DNA from: Isoetes taiwanensis
Lineage: Eukaryota; Streptophyta; Lycopodiopsida; Isoetales; Isoetaceae
Length of the DNA stretch: 64,000 nucleotides
Assembly: GCA_021234155.1 (NCBI GenBank)
Contig: JAJEKV010000054.1
Location: forward strand, 7,832,655-7,896,654
Direction of reading: 5' to 3'
Below, piece after piece: positions 32,641-44,689 of the stretch (its first letter is position 1; the number at the start of each line of letters is the position of its first letter). Made by a program: the position numbers and the translations under genes. The notes below the pieces were generated by a model, which made no database searches, had not been told where the DNA came from, and saw only the letters and a program-made list of their open reading frames with translations.

Positions 32641-35600
32641 ATCGTCCACGGAGACCAATCGGTCTATGGGACCCAATACAAAAGCGCAGCAAGCGGATTA
32701 CTACCCGGATAAAAAAACCCTCACCCCGAAGGGTTTTCGAGGGAAAAACCGTGGCAGCAATCAGCCTGCTGATAAACTGTTCCAATATACAAAATGCAAA
32801 AACACACAAATATATACACTCATGCACCGCGACCAGAGTGCTGATCGTGGGCAGCCAAGTGGGGGCAAAGGTGAGCTCGCAGATCCAAGTACTCTGTAGA
32901 TATGCGACCCCGAGCACGCATCTTGCCGGCGTGTTCATCAACAAATGTAGGGGCAAGTCCGGCCGTACTAAGGGAGGCGTGATCGGCCCGGATCCGACCG
33001 GTCTTTGGCAACTCGAAAGTGTGAGACTCATCCTCAATGGCACCCGTTTGACAAAGATCGACAGAGCTGTCCGGCGGGGGCTCCCAATCCACCGCCCGCC
33101 TCGATCGCGAAGATGGTGGGCACCGCGCGAATGGAGACAATGAGTCTGCGCTTTTTCAGGCGGTTGGGAACGCAGGTAGAGCTACGGGCCCCGGCTAGCA
33201 CCAGGGGTTGATGTGCTCCTTGTAATGGGCGCTTTTTGACCTGCTCTAGAGCCGGCCGGGTCCCGAGCTTGCCAAGGAAGCAGCGTCCCGTGTACTCCCG
33301 CGGTCGTCACGATCGGCCTCTCGTGTCCACCCTGCATGCACCTGTGTTCTCGCGACGCTCCATCCGGCGAACCACCGATCTCTCTTACCCCTCCAGCAGC
33401 TCGGGCATCGCTGCGGGCCCATTGCCACGGCGTAGAAGTGTGGGAGCCGAACATCACCCATATTAACCACTTTACGAAAATAGACGATGTGTCTATCAAG
33501 GGCTGCCCACCGGGCGGCAAGAATCCGCTTGTAGCATAATTTGATAGGGGCCCGAAGGTTTCACCCAAGTGCCCGTGCCAAAATGCCTTCGCACTTTTTG
33601 CTCCAAGTCATTCCAGTGTCGCCAAAGAGACGACCGGCCCCAAACCTCACCCCCGGCATTGGAAGGACAAGCTCGAAAGGTGCTTAAACAGATGTGATTG
33701 ATGGCCCCAATCATAGAGCTCTGCGGTGATCGTTGTTCTGCATGGCATAAAGCGCTTTCGGTCTGGCTGTCACCGAAGCGGATGGGCGCCCCAACAGGCG
33801 AGGAGGGGAACTCCCCCCAGGTACTTGTAGGTGGGCGTGACCTCCACAGTGCCGTCCCCGATATGTGAGTGCAGGAGGCGGGGGTGACGTGAAGAAGAGG
33901 ATATGAGAACCACCACGGTCTTGGCGATTCACGCCGCGTAATGCGTAGCCCGAGAATGTCTAGGGCATCCGGATGAGACCGCATAGCTTCGGGGTGTGGG
34001 CGCCAAGGTCAACATCATCCGCATAGATGAGTGGGCGGATGACCTGTTGCAAAAGCCGTATGCCATCCCCCCATGCTCCGCAAGCGGGGCTCTAACCGAT
34101 CAATGTAGAGGCCAAAAAGTGTTGGTGAGAGGGGCAGCCCTGCTTGACCCCGATACTACCGGTGAAGGCTTGGCCTGTCGGTACGCATCCTACCAAAACA
34201 ACTCTCATACAGTTTTGTATGGCATTCGCATGCGCAGCGCAGCCCCAGCTTGATCGCAGCTCTAGCCTATAGCTTTTCCGGAGGGACCAGATCAAAAGCC
34301 TTCGCGCAGCGGCAATACAAGTCCTGCCGATGGTTCCTACCGCCTTCAATCGCCCGCCGCAGCAAAGATATGGTCAATCGCTGAGTGGTGGGGGTCTAAA
34401 GCCCGCTTGTGTGAGGGGCTCGCGACATCTTGCCTCCGCCAGCCGGTCAACCGCTGCCGAGAATGCCGGTAATAGTTTGGCAAACACCGAACCGACCATG
34501 ATCGGCCCCAAATTGGCCGGACAAAGGTGGGTCGCCCGCCTTTGTGAATGGGGACAACCCCGCTTGTGGTCCATTGTCGGGGAAACCTTCCTGCAATGCT
34601 CATGAACAGGGAAGTGAGGGATCGGCACCAGCGCTGCCCCCGCCCATTTGAGTAACTCGCCCCGCATACCATCGAGGTTAGTCAGCCTTCCCATTAGCCA
34701 CCGTTGCGTGCCCTCCACAACATCCTCCTCCTCGCAAGAACCAATGGGGCCATCATCCCGGGGGTATGGGCATATCTCGCCCCGGTGGGTCATAGAGCTG
34801 CTGCAAATCTTGTTCCCACTGCCCTCGGGTGTGTGATGTCCTCTGTGGGTCAATGGCAGCGAAGCACTCTTCTCCAAAAGGTTCGAGGATGAGTGTCGGC
34901 AGATGCCCGAACATCTCCCCCGATGCGGCAAAGGTACCCGCCTTTGTCTCCTTCCGGATAGGCGCCAGATCGGGTGGTGGTGGCCGGCGGGGCACGGATC
35001 CGTGATGTGACGGAGTGGGCGCGTTCTTACACTCGCATCAAACCACCAAGGCCATTGCCGAAATGTTGTTGTCCCTCGAAATGGCGGCGTGGAGGGTCTT
35101 ACAAAAGCACCGTTCCGTACATCCGTAATAGCGAAGTCAACCCATCTATCTGCTGCTCTAGTGTGGGGGGTCCGCAGAATGGCCGCATTGCGTCCATGAA
35201 GCATCTCGGGCGTAGTCCTCCTCTTGCTCATAATCTAGTCGCGCGAGGATGGCGGGGTTGACATAGTGGGGGTTCTCGGGCGGCTTGCCAAACCATGTCC
35301 AAATAAAGTGGGAGGTGATCCGAGTCGACCTCCTCATCCCGGATCGCGTCGGGCCCACCGAAACTCGATGAGATGCATATCTTGCGCGCAGCCTACTGAG
35401 CACATAGTCCACCACACTAGACCCTCCCCCCCATTGTCCCGCCTGCAGTGCACTTGCGAAGCGGGCCACCGCGGGCGTGCCATCATTACAAATTATCAAG
35501 TCAAAAATACCACATAGCAGAGCAACTATCGCCAAAGCGAAAGTGACCGGCCGCATCCGATCCTCGTGGCGCTGGTTAGCGTCTGCCGGACGAAAGCCGC

Positions 35601-35870
35601 AGGACATCGTCGGTGAGGGGTCAAGTCTCATGGGCTGCTCTACTCCTGTCCATGCATTGAAATCCCCAAGAAGGGCGACCCTACCCAACTCGCTTGTCTT
35701 TCAGATGTCATCATATAGATCGACATAAGGGTCCATCCTATCCGCATCGGAGTGGTTGCGATAGAAGGTGCTCTCTGCGTGAGGGAATTAACAGGCGGCC
35801 AGAAAAAGAGGGTTGCCACTGGTATTATGCACACGAACCCAAAGGGAAATTTATATTTGCGATCTTTCAA
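32640..35870 (-). pseudogene. Highly degenerate LINE (endonuclease and RT remnants)
   Basis: On the minus strand 35688-35158 reads RVALLGDFNAWTG, GGGSSVVDYVLSRLRA and a following TSHFIWTWF, an endonuclease of the EEP fold. Further downstream come IHKGGRPTFV and KLLPAFSAAVDRL, which resemble RT motifs, then GVKQGCP at about 34150, after which one missing C shifts the frame (the next frame gives LSPTLFGLYIDR). LIYADDVDL with the catalytic YADD is at 34024-34013. The region is GC-rich, unlike its surroundings, and carries many one-base shifts. This LINE clade differs from the one at 3.5-11.6 kb. The 3' end is not defined. Confidence 0.7.
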
Positions 35871-37208
35871 ATGACATACACTTTTTTTTTTGCCTTTCTA
35901 TATGACAGGTAAATTGATATTTGTGACCCTTCATATGCAGGGCAATTTTTTTTGCTGCCTGTTTTGATGGGCAAAAAAGCCAAAAACAGGCATGAAAGCC
36001 GTCAAACTTGAACCTTGGGCCATAGCTGAGCTTGCCCATAGGTGAGCTTGAATCGTCCAAGCTTGTGCGGGTTGTGGACAGCGGCAGCTGGAAACAAAGA
36101 AAAATCTATCTTGAAACTTTGTGTTCACAAAATATAACCTGAAGAAGAAAGCTTCTGGCTATGGCATCTTCCCAGATTTCAAGTTCTTGTAAACAGAACG
36201 ACCGGATCTACACAGATAGAACTTTCTGGATGCTGCCGACTTGTGCCAAGGGACAGATCTGGATGCCATCCAGGAAGCGGCCTCATTTTCCCCTTTCTGT
36301 AGAATCTTGCAAGGATGATTTTAGGCTTAGCTGCCGGATTGAAGACAGAATTGGCCAATAAAGCATGCCAGAGGAAAATCGGCCAGCAATAGTCCAGAAA
36401 TTGCCAGATTAGAAGGATTCGGGAAGGAAATCTTGATTGTGGGAAGATTTTGGCGTGGGCATGCAGAAGATTCTTTGTTGTAAGGTCGGATTCCTCTGTT
36501 TGTGGCTGGATTCCTCTGAAGATTCCTCTCAGAGAGCCCTTGTTTGTTTGCTTCCGGATACTGGGCACCGGGGATGAGCCAAATCCTCTACTGTTCGACC
36601 CATTGAGGGGGATCGTTTTGTAAAGCGTGGCAGACAGATCAAAACGCCATAGCCATAGCTGTTTCTCTTAATCTGCTCTTAGCTCGTCATTGCTTCATCT
36701 CTACATTCTACTCCATCATTTTGAGGCTTACGTACTGAGCATCCTGAGCTTACATACAAAAGCTTACATACAAAAGTATCCTGAGCCTACATTCTGCCCG
36801 AAGATTTCAAGCAGATGATGCAAGATTTCAAGAAGAAGAAAAGAGGCGACCAACCTCCTTAGCCGCCAAAACTACCTGGGTTTCTTTTGTAAGTCCTTTT
36901 TTGTGGGCTTGCTGCTTTTGTTCTCGCCAGACGAGTCGAGAAATAAAGAATAGGGAAATGTTTCTAGTTAATTGTAAACTGATATTTTGATTAATTATAT
37001 TAATTATTAAATGTAAGTGCTAATTAATTATACCGATTAATTACTCTTATGATTGATTATCGTTTTTAGGAGGTTGCCATCCCCCTTGCCGTGCCCCCTC
37101 CCCACCTGCCCCTGCTTGCCCCCTTTCTTTGCCTCTCTTCCTCTTTCTTTGCCCTTTTAATCCGTTGGCCCTCCCCCTTTCTTTGCCCCTTTAATCCCAT
37201 AGCCCTTC
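35871..37208. other. No gene recognised
   Basis: A 70-bp stretch at 35868-35940 resembles 31588-31660 in direct orientation. A 129-codon minus ORF (36568-36179) has no recognisable domain. A C/T-rich tract (37080-37200) precedes the CACTA terminus. Confidence 0.4.
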
Positions 37209-37239
37209 CACTACAAAACCAAAGCCCCGTTATTTGGCG

Positions 37240-37740
37240 TCTATTACGACGCCCGGCGTCGCCGCTTGCGTCGATGATCGACGCCGAAACGCCGATAAAC
37301 GACGCCTATTTTCGGCGTCGGAGCGTCGATATACGACGCTTATGCGTCGCTATATCCAGCCGCAATCTGCGCGCGTCTTTAGTTTAATTTACATGACGCC
37401 GTTCAACGTCGTTAAGACATTAACGTGCGGATCATTAATGCTGCGACTGCTTTACCGGAGTGACCGCGCCACCGGGCCATTTGGCAGATGACTGCAACGC
37501 CGTTCAACGACGAAAAGTACACGCCATCATGTCCCTCCAGCGTGGCGTTGCCAAAATAAGCGCCGACGCGGGTCGCCGCGTGTGAAACGCCGCTCAACGA
37601 CGGCGTCGGGCGTGGTTACACCACCTCGCCGCGTGGGTACGTCGTTTCTGGCGGCCCGGCGCCATTTATTTATCGCCGTTCAACAACGCCTGGCGGCGTG
37701 GCGACCGCGGATAACGCCGTTCAACGATCGATAAAGAATT
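37240..37740. repeat. Subterminal repeats of the CACTA element (left)
   Basis: Multiple copies of GCCGTTCAACGACG and variants occur in a GC-rich stretch rich in CG dinucleotides. The core GTTCAAC/GTTNAAC is near palindromic. Such arrays bind the TNPA-type protein in En/Spm elements. Confidence 0.65.
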
Positions 37741-38869
37741 TTGATAAAAAAAATATTTATTTAATATTATTCAATATGATTTAACGGACGCTTAATATTC
37801 ATATGCAAAATTAACAAATATTTAATATAAATAAATATTTAGTAATATTTATTAATATTAATATTATCAATAATATTAATAGTATTAATAAATATTAAAT
37901 ATGAACAAAATAAATCGAGAATAAATATTTAAAAATTTAAAAATTCGAAAAATAGAAACAAATATTGATTAAATTATATTAATGGTAGATAAGCATTATT
38001 GTTTAATATGTAATTAAATGTTTAATAAATCTAAGAATAAAAAAAATAGAATCGAAAGTATAAAATTAACATAACAAAAAATCACAAATAATAAGAACAA
38101 AGCATAAAAAATTTAAATTGAATTCAATTAATATATTTCACAATGTAATTTGCACATTACAAAATATATTAAGTCTTTAGTTGTTGCTCTCTTCTTCTTC
38201 TTCTTCATTGGCTTCGTCTTCATTTACCCTCGCATTATATTGTATCGCAACAATTAGTTCATTGTAGTCACAAATAATTATCTAATGAATGATACACACT
38301 TCATCCCCCTTTCACGCCATAGGGCGACGCTGATGGTCGCGATGATCGCCTTTGTTTGAAGGCCCTTTCGCTTCATCTTTAGCGGTAGGGCTGACCAAAG
38401 AAATGACGCCTAGTGAGAATGAGCACCAAAACTAATGTTAGTGTTCAACTCGAGAACCTACATTATAAACCAAATTTATACTTACAAATAGCTTATCCGT
38501 AAAGCCATAACCGCCGCACCAGTCTTATTGGCACTATGGTCGCCACTTGCTTCGTCGTACCTCACGCCCAAATACGCTTTGTTCTAGCTTCCCCTTTCTT
38601 TGATAATATGTTGGCCTTCAAACACTACAATGCAATACAAGGACTTAGTCCACATGGCATCATCTAATTATACGACTCATGGGAGAGATGATGTACTTGA
38701 AATGCCTCATTAGTCAACCGATAGGTCAGGCCACTTCCTCTATCTGGACTCCCTGTAGCTTTGGCAAGATCTTTCACCGCTTTTCTTACGATTACCTCCG
38801 CAAAATATAAATAAAATATGAGTACAATGAGGTTATAATGAAGAACGAAAGAGCCTAATACACCGTGGA

Positions 38870-39370
38870 TTTAACATGTTTACCCCGCTTTGAACAAAGC
38901 TCCCTCCATGAGATCTCTCCGACTTGAGCTCTCTGGATATTCCCCTTCTAAAATCTCCTTGATCCTCTCTTTTTCCTCATCATAGGCTCCCGAAGTTCCA
39001 TTCACCCTTGTGGACGTTATGGCAAACGCTATTTGTGACATTATTAGCCATCTTCCAAAAATTGTCGCCATCCGCAAAGGTCTTTGGGCGCGCAACTTCT
39101 TGCTACTACACTCAACATACGACTAACATATGAATATGTGTTAGTGAACAAAAAAAGGGCATAATTCAAGATGAACTCACTCATATTGAAAGAGATGCCT
39201 TCGTGGAGGTGGTGCGGTGGTGCACGATCTTTAACAGAGCTTGAAGAGGAATTGCGGCCCACTCCGACGGGGATCTACGGCGGCCGGCGCTCGCCTTCGG
39301 GGGGTTCATTCTCCTCGTGCTCGGGAACGGCCCCAAGATTGAATTCTCAAGGAGTGTATGAGCTATGACG
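38870..39370 (-). pseudogene. CACTA TNP1-like / Transposase_24-type protein fragment
   Basis: One minus frame at about 39080-38980 reads TFADGDNFWKMANNVTNS, then NVHKGEWNFGSL. It hits TGATGA, and a shifted frame continues as DEEKERIKEILEGEYPESSS and RRDLMEGALFKAG, then again shifted GKHVKSTV. An upstream patch (39368-39190) reads SEWAAIPLQALLKIVHHRTT. This style matches the plant Ptta/En/Spm (TNP1-type) proteins. Introns are likely between the patches. Frameshifts suggest an inactive copy. Confidence 0.55.
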
Positions 39371-40034
39371 TGGAGGGTCATGGGGCCGACCTCCGCCTAC
39401 TTTGTTCAACAGCCCCCGCGCAATCTCCATTTCGCGGGCGACATCCCGAATTGCAAGGCATTCCACCTATCTTCGTGGTTATCGCCTCGTTGATATCTCG
39501 GAAGTTCCCTGCTCGCCGCCTTCCCGGGCGGATGCGAGGTCCTTTTTCCCGTCTCTTCTGGCGGTGGTGATGAGAAGAAGATCCGCCCATAACCACGACG
39601 ACGAACATTATGCATAGGAAAAAGAAGGACGCTAAACCGCATTTACACGCTACATTTAAAAACATTAGAACGTTAAAAATAAATGGTTAACTTACATTTT
39701 ATCCTAGAAAAAATCCATACCAAATCCACAAATGGTGGAGGTGGCGGTGGTGGCGAAGCTAAACCCGAATCGACCAACTTCGCCTCTTAAAGGCCTTTGC
39801 AGTTTAGGGTCACAATAAGGCTACCAAGCCACGCGAGAAGTAAAGTTGTGAACAATAGATATGCCATCGCGTCGCATCCCATGGTTCTTTTTACATGTGC
39901 AAAAAACTTGCAAGTTATTTATATGGAGTGCGATGAATAACATAGTAGGAAAGCAACAAATGTTAGCAACATGGGAAGTTCATTACAAAACATTGGGATT
40001 TGAATAATTAAAAGTGTCTTTATATATTTGGTTA

Positions 40035-41476
40035 TTAGACAATTAAAAAATTTAATACTCTTAAACATGGCAAGATATACAATATTGTATTCATTATTTG
40101 AGTTGTGACAACAACAATTTTGACATCTCCAAGGCATCCATGCACTTCATGTGTCGCCTTTTGTCTCACAACCATGGTAGAAGATATTCCAACACTTTGT
40201 AAGGCTTCAACAACTTCGTAAGCTTTGGGTCGTGATGAGAATACGCCTTCACGTAGGCACATCATTCTTGTTTTTGCTCCTCCAACTTGTCAAGACGCCG
40301 TTGGTACATATGGGTTGGATTAATCCATTGGGCATTGTTGTTATTATTAAACCACTCCATTCGTCGCATAGCTTGCACGAAAATCCGGAAGCATCTCATA
40401 AATATATCCCAATGCATAGACATCATGAATTTCGTGTCCCCATACACGATCATCATCCTTTGATTTCTCAAACACAGTTTCCTCTAACCATGGATATTTT
40501 GCTTGTCCATCCGAAAGTAAGTACCGACACTTCAACAAGGGACGACGCTCTTTGGCGTAAAAATGAATTGCATTGTCCCAATCACCAATGGCCACCCACA
40601 CATTTTGGTACTCATCATCAAAATGTAATTTGACTCTCTTGCAATTAAGCTTTGTGTGAGTGAAGTGGCCTTTGTGGATCTCAACGACACCTTCTCTTAG
40701 GGCAAGAGCTATCTCCTCGAACATACCGATATACAACTCGTGATTTTGCTCCTAAGTTCAGCGCCTATGTGTTTGTCAGTTCTTCTTGGCGCTCTAGCAA
40801 TTGCATTTGACCATCTTCTAAAACGTGACAAGTTATTAGGTAAATAGTCAAACAAGTGTGCAAGTGTCTCTCCATTCATGAAAGGTAGAATCACCATTGG
40901 CCCTATGGTATCCCCACTAGAGCTAGCAACTTCATATGCAAGTCCAATGGATGTAGCCAAAGCAGGATGCGGGCTCTTGAAGCGTATGTATCTTTGAGCC
41001 ATCTCATACGTCTCGGCCCTATCTTTGCCCTTGAAAACCCATCCAATCGTATAGCTCATCATCTTGGAAGTGTTGTGTTCCGCTGATTTTGATTTGATAC
41101 GCGCGATGTGTTGGTTTCTCCTCAATAAGGTGTATCACATCCACGGCCTCTACAGCATGGGATCAACAAAGATTGATGTGTTCATGTGATTCTCCAAAGA
41201 AAAGTGGGGCTTGCTAGGCCCTGCTCCACTAGAGCTTCCCCCCTGATGCAAAGCATTTTTAATTACCTCCAACTGACGTGCATTGAGATCCGCAATGATG
41301 TTCTTGTGATCCAAACGTCGCTTCTTTGAGGAATTCCATGAAGCTACCCATTCCTTGACACGAGCCTCGGCATTGGGACTTTTAAGCTGCACTGAATGCT
41401 TCAAACATGTCTTCAGTTCATCCATGGGGTTTCCAATCATTGGCTTTACATGTGTGTCAAGGAGAGAAGTCAACAT
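40035..41476 (-). CDS. Unrecognised protein-coding region inside the CACTA element, broken into frames
   Basis: Four minus-strand frames read like consecutive pieces of protein. The first is 41476-41150 (NPMDELKTCLKHSVQLKSP, DHKNIIADLNARQLEVIKNA). The second is 41125-40709, in phase with the first but after two stops (YTIGWVFKGKDRAETYEMAQ, MNGETLAHLFDYLPNNLSR). The third is 40736-40347, shifted (ALREGVVEIHKGHFTHTKLN, VKLHFDDEYQNVWVAIGDWD, KCRYLLSDGQAKYPWLEETV). The fourth is 40471-40262 (RRMEWFNNNNNAQWINPT). The composition is balanced and hydrophilic, as in a real gene. I know of no matching family. Exons joined across short introns, or frameshifts, would both explain the layout. It could be a second CACTA-encoded protein or captured host sequence. 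Confidence 0.45.
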
Positions 41477-41970
41477 TTCTTCTTGACCGCCATTTTTGTG
41501 CTAACTCAAATTGGCACTTCCTTTTCACATGTCCGACAAAATGGTCGACACGCTGACCGGGCTTTGCATCTCCCTATCGGACTTTCGTTAGCACATATCT
41601 CATTTATGACCATGCGCCTAATCTCACTAATCATTAGTGTCTTCACAAATCGGGCCATACCTACAAAAACCAATTTAGATTCATTAATCTTGCTTTGTGA
41701 CTTTTTTTTTCAACCTTCATTATGAATCTTTACCTACTTTCTTAAGAGTTAGTTTCCCTTTTAATTTTTTTTTTTAAAACCAACTATTTAAATTTTTTCT
41801 TGCTCTTAACCACTCCACATCAGTGTTTCTTTGACATCCCTAACATCTTTAAAAAACAACATTCTTAACTAGAAACCCGAAAATCAATAATGCAATTTTT
41901 TTTCAAAAACCCTGCCCTTGTCCAATCCCGTAAAGATTTCTATTTATTGATATATTAATAAAAAAATAAA

Positions 41971-42330
41971 CAAGAGTAGGGTGAGCTTGGACCCGAACAC
42001 CTAGTCTTCTCCACTCAAGGCGGAGCCGACCATGCCCTTGTCCAAGTCTCCCAAATTTTTCTAAACTAAATACATTAATCAATAAAATTTCAAGAGTAAC
42101 GGTGAGCTTGGACCCGAACACCTAGTCTTCTCCACTCAAGGGAGTGAGGAGCCGACCATGCCCTTGTCCAAGTCTCCCCAATTTTTCTAAACTAAATACA
42201 TTAATCAATAAAATTACAAGAGTAACGGTGAGCTTGGACCCTAACACCTAGTCTTCTCCACTCAAGGCGGAGCCGACCATGCCCTTGTCCAAGTCTCCCC
42301 AAGTTTTTTTAACCTAAATAAAACATTAAA
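41971..42330. repeat. Three-copy tandem repeat, about 122 bp
   Basis: Copies start CAAGAGTA at 41971, 42091 and 42217. Each contains GTGAGCTTGGACC, CACCTAGTCTTCTCCACTCA, GGAGCCGACCATGCCCTTGT and then an AT-rich half with ACATTAATCAATAAAA. A partial fourth copy precedes (41910-41960). Confidence 0.85.
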
Positions 42331-42713
42331 ATTTTATTCTCCTACTCAAACTCAAATTCTTACCTAGAATGTCTCGAAATGCAAAAATCGATTTCCAAGA
42401 GCTTAATGATTTTGTTATTAGTGTACATGCAAAAAATAAAGGCATTCAATAATTAGAAAACTTACATAAATAAAGAAATAAAAAAAAAAAAAACAAAAGA
42501 CGATTCACATTGAAAAGATCATTGACATTAAAACTATTTACATTGTTAATTAAAAAGAACTATATATTGACATGTAAAAAATGAAAAAAAAAAAAAAAGA
42601 AAGAACATAAAAGAAGGGGCCTCGGGTTTTCAACGACGCCCCCTTCTTGTAATAAAAATAGAGGAAGAATGGGCCTCGCCTTTTCAACGACGCCCTTCTT
42701 CCATGGAAAAAAA

Positions 42714-42965
42714 AGAAGAGGAGGAAGAAGAAGAAGAAGAAGAAGAAGAAGAAGAAGAAGAAGAAGAAGAAGAAGAAGAAGAAGAAGAAGAAGAAGAAGA
42801 AGAAGAAGAAGAAGAAGAAGAAGAAGAAGAAGAAGAAGAAGAAGAAGAAGAAGAAGAAGAAGAAGAAGAAGAAGAAGAAGAAGAAGAAGAAGAAGAAGAA
42901 GAAGAAGAAGAAGAAGAAGAAGAAGAAGAAGAAGAAGAAGAAGAAGAAGAAGAAGAAGAAGAAGA
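42714..42965. repeat. (GAA)n microsatellite, about 250 bp
   Basis: Almost perfect GAA/AAG repeats. The long poly-Glu, poly-Arg and poly-Leu frames here are artefacts of the repeat. Confidence 0.95.
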
Positions 42966-43387
42966 ATTGAATAGAATGAGAAAGAGAAAGAAGAAGAAGA
43001 AGAAGAAAATGAATAGAAGATTGGAAGAACTAAGATTAGAAGGAAGAAACCAATGATTGGAAGATCATTGGAAGAAGAAGGAGGAGGATTCATTCATACT
43101 AATAAGAGGCTAAAATGGATTGAAGAAAAACAAGGATGGAAAGAAGAGGAGGATAGAAATGGGATGGATTGAAAACAAATAAGAAAAAAAAACAAGAAGC
43201 CCTAAATCTATCAAACAACAAGCCTAATTCAAAAATAGAGTTGATTGATCCATTGAAATACCTTTGGATGCTTGCTTGAAGCTTGAAAGGACCGCGAAGG
43301 ATGATCCGCGCCAAAAATCGCCACTTAAAAAACGCCCCTCCACCGCTTAGAACCAAAAAACTAGGGCGCGTAAAAGCCGCTCGCTTC

Positions 43388-43495
43388 GATAAAAGTTACA
43401 GACGCCGTTGAACGACGTCGCGAGGTCGCTTAACGACGTCCCGCAATAGTCGTTAAACGACGTCTATAACGACGCCTTTGTGTTAAACGACGCGT
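43388..43495. repeat. Subterminal repeats of the CACTA element (right)
   Basis: Contains GACGCCGTTGAACGACGTC, CGCTTAACGACGTCC and GTCGTTAAACGACGTC, the last close to a perfect palindrome. Related to 37240-37740. Confidence 0.6.
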
Positions 43496-44650
43496 GCCCT
43501 TTTTTATTAAGTTATAATTATAAGTTATTATTATAATTATAATAATAACAGCTTAAGTCAAGTGCACACACCGCTTCAATCCTTACAATTGCAATTGATG
43601 GTGAATTTGACGAAATGGGGCTCCATGTGACACATCCATTCCAAAGATTATAGTTGGCTCCCGAGACCTTTGGAAGACCACGACGAAATTCCATCGATAA
43701 CATCAGATATATCCTCCACACTACGGTTTCGAAAGTAAGTCTTCGCTCAATGAACAGGGGAGCCATTATGGGGTACCAAGTGAGTTACCTTGGCATTAAT
43801 TTTCAAAGCCACATTCGCCAAGTAATCGATCATTTATATTACGGGAGGAACTATACACCGATTAACAACTCCAACGCCCGCCCAAAAAACAGCTTTGTTA
43901 AACGGCCCCGCAAAACATCTCTGCATAAGTATGCATTGCATCTTCCTTCAGAAACTACATATAAAAGGAATCAAACCATTACACAAAGATAGAGATCAGC
44001 CTTTTCCGAGGTAGAATGCATAGAATAAACTCGTGGCTCTTTTTAGCCGAGATTTTAAAGCATTGAACATCATTGAAACTCGCGGAATATCGATGGGGAG
44101 GAAATCAACATGATGCTATTGGTAACAATGATACGTATAACAAGGAATCAGGTGAGAATGATAGTTGGGGAATTGCATCAAATGGAAATGACAGATGGGG
44201 AGGAGGCAACCTCGGATGCCAATGATTCTTGGGGTATTGCTTCCAATGAAACTCACACATCCGAGCGTATAATAATGGAGCACTAGTTGGCAATGATTAC
44301 TTATGTATTTTATCTATCCTTCTTTATCTATCCACTTAGATTTCTCTCCATCCTTGTTTATCTATCCACTTTAATAAACCGTAATTTGTGCACCATTGAG
44401 CTTCACTTGCATACTTTCATACTAAATCAAGCTTGCCAATCACTTCACCATGATCAGAAAAAGGTAAACATATGGCTCACCAGTTGCTCTTCTCAAGATA
44501 CAATCTACACAAGGCATGCCCAGCCTACCCATGCAAAGCCGCAAGAAGAGCTTTGATTTGCCATATTCTCTCGCATGATCACATACAACTTCATATATGG
44601 TTGCAGCCTTTCATAGATTACGCTAAGGGTTTTGGACACAGCCTTCGGTT
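43496..44650 (+). pseudogene. Unassigned region with WG-repeat coding remnant (44087-44270)
   Basis: On the plus strand 44087-44219 reads AEYRWGGNQHDAIGNNDT, then ESGENDSWGIASNGNDRWGG. After a one-base shift the sequence continues DANDSWGIASNETHTSE. Four Trp-Gly motifs in acidic, Asn/Ser-rich sequence within about 180 bases resemble the Argonaute-binding WG/GW platforms of plant RNA-directed DNA methylation proteins (NRPE1 and SPT5L C-terminal regions). I cannot say which gene it came from. The flanks 43500-44080 and 44290-44650 show no other recognisable protein. Confidence 0.4.
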
Positions 44651-44689
44651 CAACGACGCCTCACCTTGAATTTCGAAGCCCCCTGGCCT

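Larger units (their letters stand above)
37209..43495 (-). mobile_element. CACTA (En/Spm)-type DNA transposon, right end unresolved
   Basis: The left terminus reads CACTACAAAACCAAAGCC at 37209. It is followed by about 530 bp of GC-rich subterminal repeats of the form GCCGTTCAACGACG. A similar cluster occurs at 43388-43495 (GTTGAACGACGTC, CTTAACGACGTC, GTTAAACGACGTC), so this is probably the other subterminal region; scattered copies are at 42630, 42683 and 44648. I did not find the expected right end TTTTGTAGTG, so the element is either truncated or extends beyond 43.5 kb. Between lie AT-rich DNA and minus-strand coding sequence including a TNP1-like exon. Confidence 0.65.

Noticed and set aside
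36585-36970. Copia-like LTR start after GAGGGGGAT
   Set aside because: No second LTR, no gag-pol nearby and no clear TG...CA ends.
42560-43093. Long poly-Leu, poly-Glu and poly-Arg ORFs
   Set aside because: They are translations of the (GAA)n microsatellite in different frames.
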